Source of the DNA: Enterococcus malodoratus ATCC 43197
GTDB taxonomy: Bacteria; Bacillota; Bacilli; Lactobacillales; Enterococcaceae
NCBI RefSeq assembly: GCF_000407185.1
Contig: NZ_KE136481.1
Span: 1,836,136-1,900,135 of the forward strand
Reading direction: 5' to 3'
DNA length: 64,000 nt
Notes under the pieces: model-generated
What the model was told of the DNA's origin: nothing
Databases searched by the model: none
Seen by the model: only the letters and a program-made list of their open reading frames with translations
Shown: one piece after another, positions 60,303-64,000 of the stretch
How the letters are laid out: the number at the start of each line of letters is the position of its first letter
Position numbering within the stretch: the first letter of the stretch is position 1
Program-made: the position numbers and the translations under genes

Positions 60303-60587
60303 CTACTTTTCCATCAGCTCTAAAATTCGATCGATCGTAGGCTTCGTGTTAACTCCTGTTAAGAAACATACGCCCGAAACAGACTCGCAATCTAAATCCT
60401 TAGGTATCACCGTCGTAGAAATCAAAAAGTCATAGTTCGATGCTTTGTTTGGTGTTTCTGAAATCTTGCATTGCGTAATTTTGTACTTCCCTTTATAACC
60501 GTTATCATCTAAAACCTTAGAGATTTTTCCGTTAACCGCCGTTGATGTTGCAATTCCTGAACCACATGCCAATAAAATATTTTTCAT
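60303..60587 (-). CDS. PTS galactitol-family EIIB subunit (system B)
   Basis: A 94-residue EIIB with the phosphocysteine loop ILLACGSGIATSTAV. The C-terminal FLTGVNTKPTIDRILELM corresponds to the FLTGIG block of system A. The ATG at 60587 lies 10 bases after AGGGA; a GTG 9 bases upstream is an alternative. It is 13 bases downstream of EIIA. Confidence 0.9.
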   Translation of the reverse strand: MKNILLACGSGIATSTAVNGKISKVLDDNGYKGKYKITQCKISETPNKASNYDFLISTTVIPKDLDCESVSGVCFLTGVNTKPTIDRILELMEK

Positions 60588-60600
60588 TTTTTCCACGTCC

Positions 60601-61074
60601 CTAGTTTAAATTCTGTTTCATTTTTTGCACGGCCTCCGTTGCCGTTTTCGCTTGAATAATTGCTAAGACCTTTTCGTCTTTTTGAAACATATCGATTAAT
60701 GCCTGTAGAAAATCCAATTGTTTCTTAGGTTCTTTGATCGCCAGCATAAACATGATTTTTACCGGAACTAAAACTTCCGGCGAGCCCATCATTTCAAACA
60801 TCACTGGATTCTTTAGAATACCGATCGCCATCGATTGCTTGAAAACGTACTCTGAATCTGTGTGGGGGATCGCAACCCCGATGTGCTCTAGCGGTAAGCC
60901 TGTCGCAAATTCTTTTTCTCGTTCTTGAATCGCTTGACTAAACTCTCCATTCACACATTTGTTTTTCTCAAGACAACCGGCTAATGCCGCCAATGCCGAA
61001 AAATTGTCCGGTTCATCCATTTCTAAATCTACTAAAAATTCATCTAAATACATATCGTCCCAAAAGTCAGCCAC
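60601..61074 (-). CDS. PTS EIIA subunit, fructose/mannitol type (system B)
   Basis: A 157-residue EIIA_2 protein with phospho-His in HIGVAIPHTDSEYV and the KIMFMLAIKEPKKQLDFLQAL block shared with system A. The start is GTG immediately after the regulator stop (TAAGTG), with AAAGGAG 10 bases upstream inside the regulator's end, so translation is coupled. The N-terminus (MADFWDDMYLDEFLVDLEMD) is unusually acidic. Confidence 0.9.
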   Translation of the reverse strand: MADFWDDMYLDEFLVDLEMDEPDNFSALAALAGCLEKNKCVNGEFSQAIQEREKEFATGLPLEHIGVAIPHTDSEYVFKQSMAIGILKNPVMFEMMGSPEVLVPVKIMFMLAIKEPKKQLDFLQALIDMFQKDEKVLAIIQAKTATEAVQKMKQNLN

Positions 61075-63024
61075 TTAGATTGCACTCCTTTCCCCCATCA
61101 CTAATTCTAATAGCGTCTGTTTATCCGTTACTTGAATCAACTGCTCAACATTCTCCTCCCTCTCGATAAATTCAAGTAATCCCGTGATCTTACTCTTCGC
61201 AGCATCAATGTCCGTATCTGAAATGGCAAAAAATAGAATGACATTCACATTATTGATTCCCCAATTTATCTTCTTATCTAAGGTCATGATCCCGATCGAG
61301 GTTTGATTGACCTCGCTGGGATCCGCATGGGGAATAGCAACACTCACAGAAAAACTAGTATCCCCTAACTTTTCACGAACCCAAACTGACTCGCCAAAAT
61401 TTTCTTTAGCGATCCCCAACGCCTGATATTTTTTGATCATGAAATTCAAACACTCTTGTTTGTTCTCCACATGCTGCTGAAGGAAAATAAGATCTGGATT
61501 GATCCATTGGTGTTCAACTTGTGATTTTTCTTTTGCTGTTGCGTAATACCGTTTGTAGTAGGTATGGACGATCCGGCTGATTTCTTCATCCTTGATCATC
61601 GGAGAAATATAAACGACATTCCGCGCCTTTAAATGCGGATCGGTAGTAACAACAACATCCCGAGAATTTAACGTTACCTGCTCAAATTCTTTGGTCGTTA
61701 ACTGAATGACCTTATCTGTATGAGGGATGATTCGCCGAATTTTTGTATAGATCAAGTCGCTGGTGATCAACCCTCGAGACAGCACAACATAAATATTGCG
61801 GAAACTTACTCCATACTTGCGTTCTAATGAAACTTGGAAATAAATCACTAAAAAAGAAATCTCATCACCAGTAATTTCGATCGAAAAACGCTGCGCTAAA
61901 CTACTCGTGGCATAACACATCATAGAATATAATAATAAATAGCGGTTTTTGATTTCTTCCATAAATGGATTCTTGATCAAGATATTGCGACGCAGACGAT
62001 AAATCATCGGCACGATATGGCTCATTAACGAATCATGTAATTCTTGGTCCCTCGAAAAATCGATATTCAACAGATTCCCTAAGTCAGCCATCAATTCTTC
62101 TACTGCCTCTTGATAGCAGCCGCTGTAGCTTTTAGTTGATTTATAATATGGTTTTACATTCATGGCATACAACGTTTCCGATAGATGATAAATGTCAGGA
62201 TACCAAAGTTCGATCGTACTATTAGCCGAAATAAAGGCACAAATTTCATATGTTTGAGTGTAGAGCGCCAGGTCTTCTAACTCACTTTTCTTCTTTTCTT
62301 TGATCGTCATATGACAGCCGTTTTCCGCTCGAGTAAGCAAACATAAAAAGGTAAGAAAAATTGCTGAAAAATATTTATTAGAAATATCGCTGTAAAACAT
62401 ATCCGAAAACCTCTCTAACGTCTCTTTGACTAACTGAATCAGCTTCTTCGGAAAGTAATTACTCAATTGGATAAGCAGCTCTTCATTATTGACGAACAAG
62501 GCGTCCGGAAACTTCGTTATCAAAAAATTTTGATAGGACTGCTGCACATCGACTTCGGTTCCTTTAAGAACGACATTTCGCTTGTTCTGACAAATCTTGA
62601 CATCAAAATGACGGAGATAACGTTGCAGATAATCCAGATCCTTTTTTAGAGTCGAGTCCGAAATAAAAAATTCCTTTTCAAGTTCCTCTTGTAATTGGCC
62701 TGCTGGAGACATAAATAATTTACGAAACAACGCTTCTCTTCTGCCTAACACATCATAGGCATCTCCATCGCTCTCCAACGAAAGTTCACCGATTCTGCTA
62801 ACGTTTTTTTCAGTTCCTACTAGCTTAATGCCATGACGCGGTACTTTGACAATCTCTATCTCTTTTTTGGTCAGTTCCTTATTTAAAAAATTGACGTCAT
62901 TCAAAATTGTTCTTGTAGAGACCTCTAACTTCTCACTAAAATAATCCGTCGCTTTGTAATCGCTTTCAGAAAGAAGTAGGGACAATAGCTGGTTTCGCCG
63001 CCGCATACTTTTTTCCATCTTCAC
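61075..63024 (-). CDS. PRD-containing transcriptional regulator B (MtlR/BglG-like)
   Basis: A 649-residue regulator built like regulator A. N-terminal helix-turn-helix domains (ATDYFSEKLEVSTRTILNDV) precede PRDs with His (LMSHIVPMIYRLRR). The EIIB-like domain starts IYVVLSRGLITSDLI, and the EIIA-like domain has SVAIPHADPSEVN. In contrast to regulator A, the EIIB-like domain lacks the cysteine, so control there must differ. It heads system B. The start at 63024 follows AGGAGGTG. Confidence 0.9.
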   Translation of the reverse strand: MKMEKSMRRRNQLLSLLLSESDYKATDYFSEKLEVSTRTILNDVNFLNKELTKKEIEIVKVPRHGIKLVGTEKNVSRIGELSLESDGDAYDVLGRREALFRKLFMSPAGQLQEELEKEFFISDSTLKKDLDYLQRYLRHFDVKICQNKRNVVLKGTEVDVQQSYQNFLITKFPDALFVNNEELLIQLSNYFPKKLIQLVKETLERFSDMFYSDISNKYFSAIFLTFLCLLTRAENGCHMTIKEKKKSELEDLALYTQTYEICAFISANSTIELWYPDIYHLSETLYAMNVKPYYKSTKSYSGCYQEAVEELMADLGNLLNIDFSRDQELHDSLMSHIVPMIYRLRRNILIKNPFMEEIKNRYLLLYSMMCYATSSLAQRFSIEITGDEISFLVIYFQVSLERKYGVSFRNIYVVLSRGLITSDLIYTKIRRIIPHTDKVIQLTTKEFEQVTLNSRDVVVTTDPHLKARNVVYISPMIKDEEISRIVHTYYKRYYATAKEKSQVEHQWINPDLIFLQQHVENKQECLNFMIKKYQALGIAKENFGESVWVREKLGDTSFSVSVAIPHADPSEVNQTSIGIMTLDKKINWGINNVNVILFFAISDTDIDAAKSKITGLLEFIEREENVEQLIQVTDKQTLLELVMGERSAI

Positions 63025-63074
63025 ACCTCCTTTTTCAATTCAACATTATGAAGCTAGCTCACAAATGAATGATA

Positions 63075-63175
63075 GAATTTTTCTAACATAAAAGTTCCAA
63101 TGATTTTCGTACGCATACCCTTCTACTACTCTTGCTAAAGTAAGATTAGTAGAACTGACAAAGTTGAACTGGCAA
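63075..63175. repeat. Structured intergenic repeat upstream of regulator B
   Basis: TTTTCGTACGCATACC, then TTGCTAAAGTAAG and AGTAGAACTGAC...TGAACTGGC, sharing order and wording with the 110-bp units at 7214-7433. The hairpin part is weaker here. It lies in the 353-bp region 63025-63377, which otherwise holds the direct repeat and a terminator but no gene. Confidence 0.65.
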
Positions 63176-63179
63176 CTTC

Positions 63180-63254
63180 ACTATCTCTTATACTCATCAT
63201 AGTAAATTTTCCTGATTGTTTAAAGGCATCCTTTTTTCATCATTAATCATGAAA
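63180..63254. repeat. Right copy of the 12.4-kb-spaced direct repeat
   Basis: Bases 63217-63254 are identical to 50792-50829, and the alignment extends at the same offset (12,425) back to about 63180. The orientation is the same as the left copy. The pair brackets the polyol PTS block. Confidence 0.85.
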
Positions 63255-63332
63255 CTACTAATTAATAGTAACTATTCTTTTTTGAAAGTATTTATGAAAT
63301 TATTCTATCTCAATAAACAAGCCTCCAATACA

Positions 63333-63370
63333 TAAAAAAATTGCTGGTCAATAATGACCAGCAATTTTTC
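63333..63370 (-). terminator. Terminator of the osmoprotectant-binding-protein gene
   Basis: Minus-strand AAAAATTGCTGGTCA / TGACCAGCAATTTTTTT, a 15-bp stem with a 4-base loop. Confidence 0.93.
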
Positions 63371-63377
63371 TTATATT

Positions 63378-64000
63378 CTATTTTTTCCACTGATCAACTT
63401 CTTTTTGATGATCTTTGATCCAATCTTTAGCTGCTTGAGAAGGATCGGTACCTTCATTAATAGCCAGCATGACACTTTCCATATCTTTTTGGTTCCAATT
63501 AAAGTTATCCAATACTTTGTATGCTTCCGGCTGATCTTTTTTCAACCCTTTGCGTGCCATCGTATGGATAGCTTCCTCTGTTCCCATGGCACCCTTTGGA
63601 TCTTCCAAATATTTCAATCCATATTTAGCAAACATCCAATGCGGTGACCAACCGGTAATAACGATCGGCTCTTTCTTTTTGATTGCTTGACCAAGTGCTA
63701 CTGTCATTGCTCCAGAAGATGACGTTGAAACTTTCCAATCTGCTAAGTTCGGATAAGCCTTCAAGGTATTTTCAGCAGCATTGACTACACCGGCACCAGG
63801 TTCGATCCCTGTGATCGTTTTGTTGGCTTGATCGGTTAGATCTTCGATGGAATTTACATCCATATAGTCCGGTACGACGATCCCAACTTTTGCGCCTTTC
63901 AAATTGACCCCAAGATCATCTACTTGATCTTTGTACTGAGCAAATTGCGACTTATGCGTATTCGGCAGCCAAGCAGCTACCATCGCATCAGACTCGCCTT
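63378..64000 (-). CDS. Glycine betaine/carnitine-type ABC substrate-binding protein (partial)
   Basis: C-terminal part of an OpuAC-family protein; the frame stays open to the window edge (GESDAMVAAWLPNTH), so the N-terminus is missing. Ligand-box residues and family blocks seen are AAWLPNTHKSQF, KVGIVVPDYMDVNSIEDL, ITGIEPGAGVVNAAENTL, VITGWSPHWMFAKYGLKYL and the C-terminal WIKDHQKEVDQW. It would deliver a quaternary-amine osmoprotectant to an OpuA-type importer, presumably encoded upstream, beyond 64000. Confidence 0.9.
   Translation of the reverse strand, partial: GESDAMVAAWLPNTHKSQFAQYKDQVDDLGVNLKGAKVGIVVPDYMDVNSIEDLTDQANKTITGIEPGAGVVNAAENTLKAYPNLADWKVSTSSSGAMTVALGQAIKKKEPIVITGWSPHWMFAKYGLKYLEDPKGAMGTEEAIHTMARKGLKKDQPEAYKVLDNFNWNQKDMESVMLAINEGTDPSQAAKDWIKDHQKEVDQWKK

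Noticed and set aside
50949-63024. Integrative element or prophage
   Set aside because: Despite flanking direct repeats there is no integrase, transposase, relaxase or tRNA attachment site in the window.
1-64000. CRISPR array, tRNA or rRNA genes
   Set aside because: No regularly spaced short repeats, cloverleaf sequences or rRNA stretches were found by eye on either strand; the 110-bp tandem units have no spacers.

Overview
The window reads as chromosomal DNA of a low-to-moderate GC Firmicute, most likely an Enterococcus of the casseliflavus/gallinarum type. The evidence is the enterococcal order gltX - yacL - radA - dut with a T-box leader behind gltX, strong AAGGAGG-type ribosome binding sites, Gram-positive lipoprotein signals, a water-forming-NADH-oxidase-like paralogue and many PTS and PRD-regulator genes. 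The species is an inference; no rRNA or other typing gene is present. I see no tRNA, rRNA, CRISPR array, transposase, integrase or phage gene. Most genes lie on the minus strand.

Layout. 0-5 kb: a cysteine-type T-box leader, gltX, a PIN/TRAM membrane protein, radA and dut. 5-11 kb: a membrane glycerophosphodiesterase, a tandem 110-bp repeat, a cation efflux pump, a pyrimidine-dimer-glycosylase-like gene, and a radical-SAM DNA-repair pair under a LexA-box promoter. 11-24.5 kb: a secreted C39-like peptidase with glycan-binding-like repeats, a PgaC-like polysaccharide synthase with a small membrane partner, an XRE-AbrB regulator with an ABC exporter, an aldo/keto reductase, a TetR regulator divergent from a cysteine-less NADH-oxidase paralogue, and a bacitracin-type ABC transporter with its two-component system. 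24.6-26.3 kb: two unrecognised genes. 26.5-33.6 kb: a MarR-MATE efflux unit with three matching operators, a secreted nuclease fusion, a TcaA-like zinc-ribbon membrane protein, and a MerR-controlled reductase/carboxymuconolactone-decarboxylase pair. 33.7-37.6 kb: a Fur-boxed siderophore importer (yclNOPQ-like). 37.6-43.6 kb: accessory genes including an Arr rifamycin ADP-ribosyltransferase, a YCF48/BNR-repeat protein, a TauE/SafE exporter and an AraC regulator. 43.7-50.5 kb: proC and an acetoin/2-oxoacid dehydrogenase operon led by a SorC regulator. 50.6-63.3 kb: a polyol catabolism block with two complete galactitol-family PTS systems, two PRD regulators, two dehydrogenases, a class II aldolase/epimerase and an EIIB-like protein lacking the phosphorylatable cysteine. 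The window closes inside an OpuAC-type osmoprotectant-binding protein.

How the parts work together. Several units carry readable control sites: LexA on the radical-SAM repair operon, MarR sites on its own gene and on the efflux pump, a 19-bp-spacer MerR promoter, a Fur box, and a cre site plus a perfect SorC-type inverted repeat on the acetoin dehydrogenase promoter. In the polyol block each regulator probably senses PTS phosphorylation through its PRD and EIIA-like domains. It would control import of a polyol as its phosphate, oxidation by the Zn alcohol dehydrogenase or the SDR, and aldol cleavage or epimerisation.

Least explained features: a family of structured intergenic repeats at four loci, 38-bp identical sequences 12.4 kb apart bracketing the polyol block, the pseudo-EIIB, a 30-codon ORF with a perfect Shine-Dalgarno sequence, and the unknown pair at 24.6-26.3 kb.
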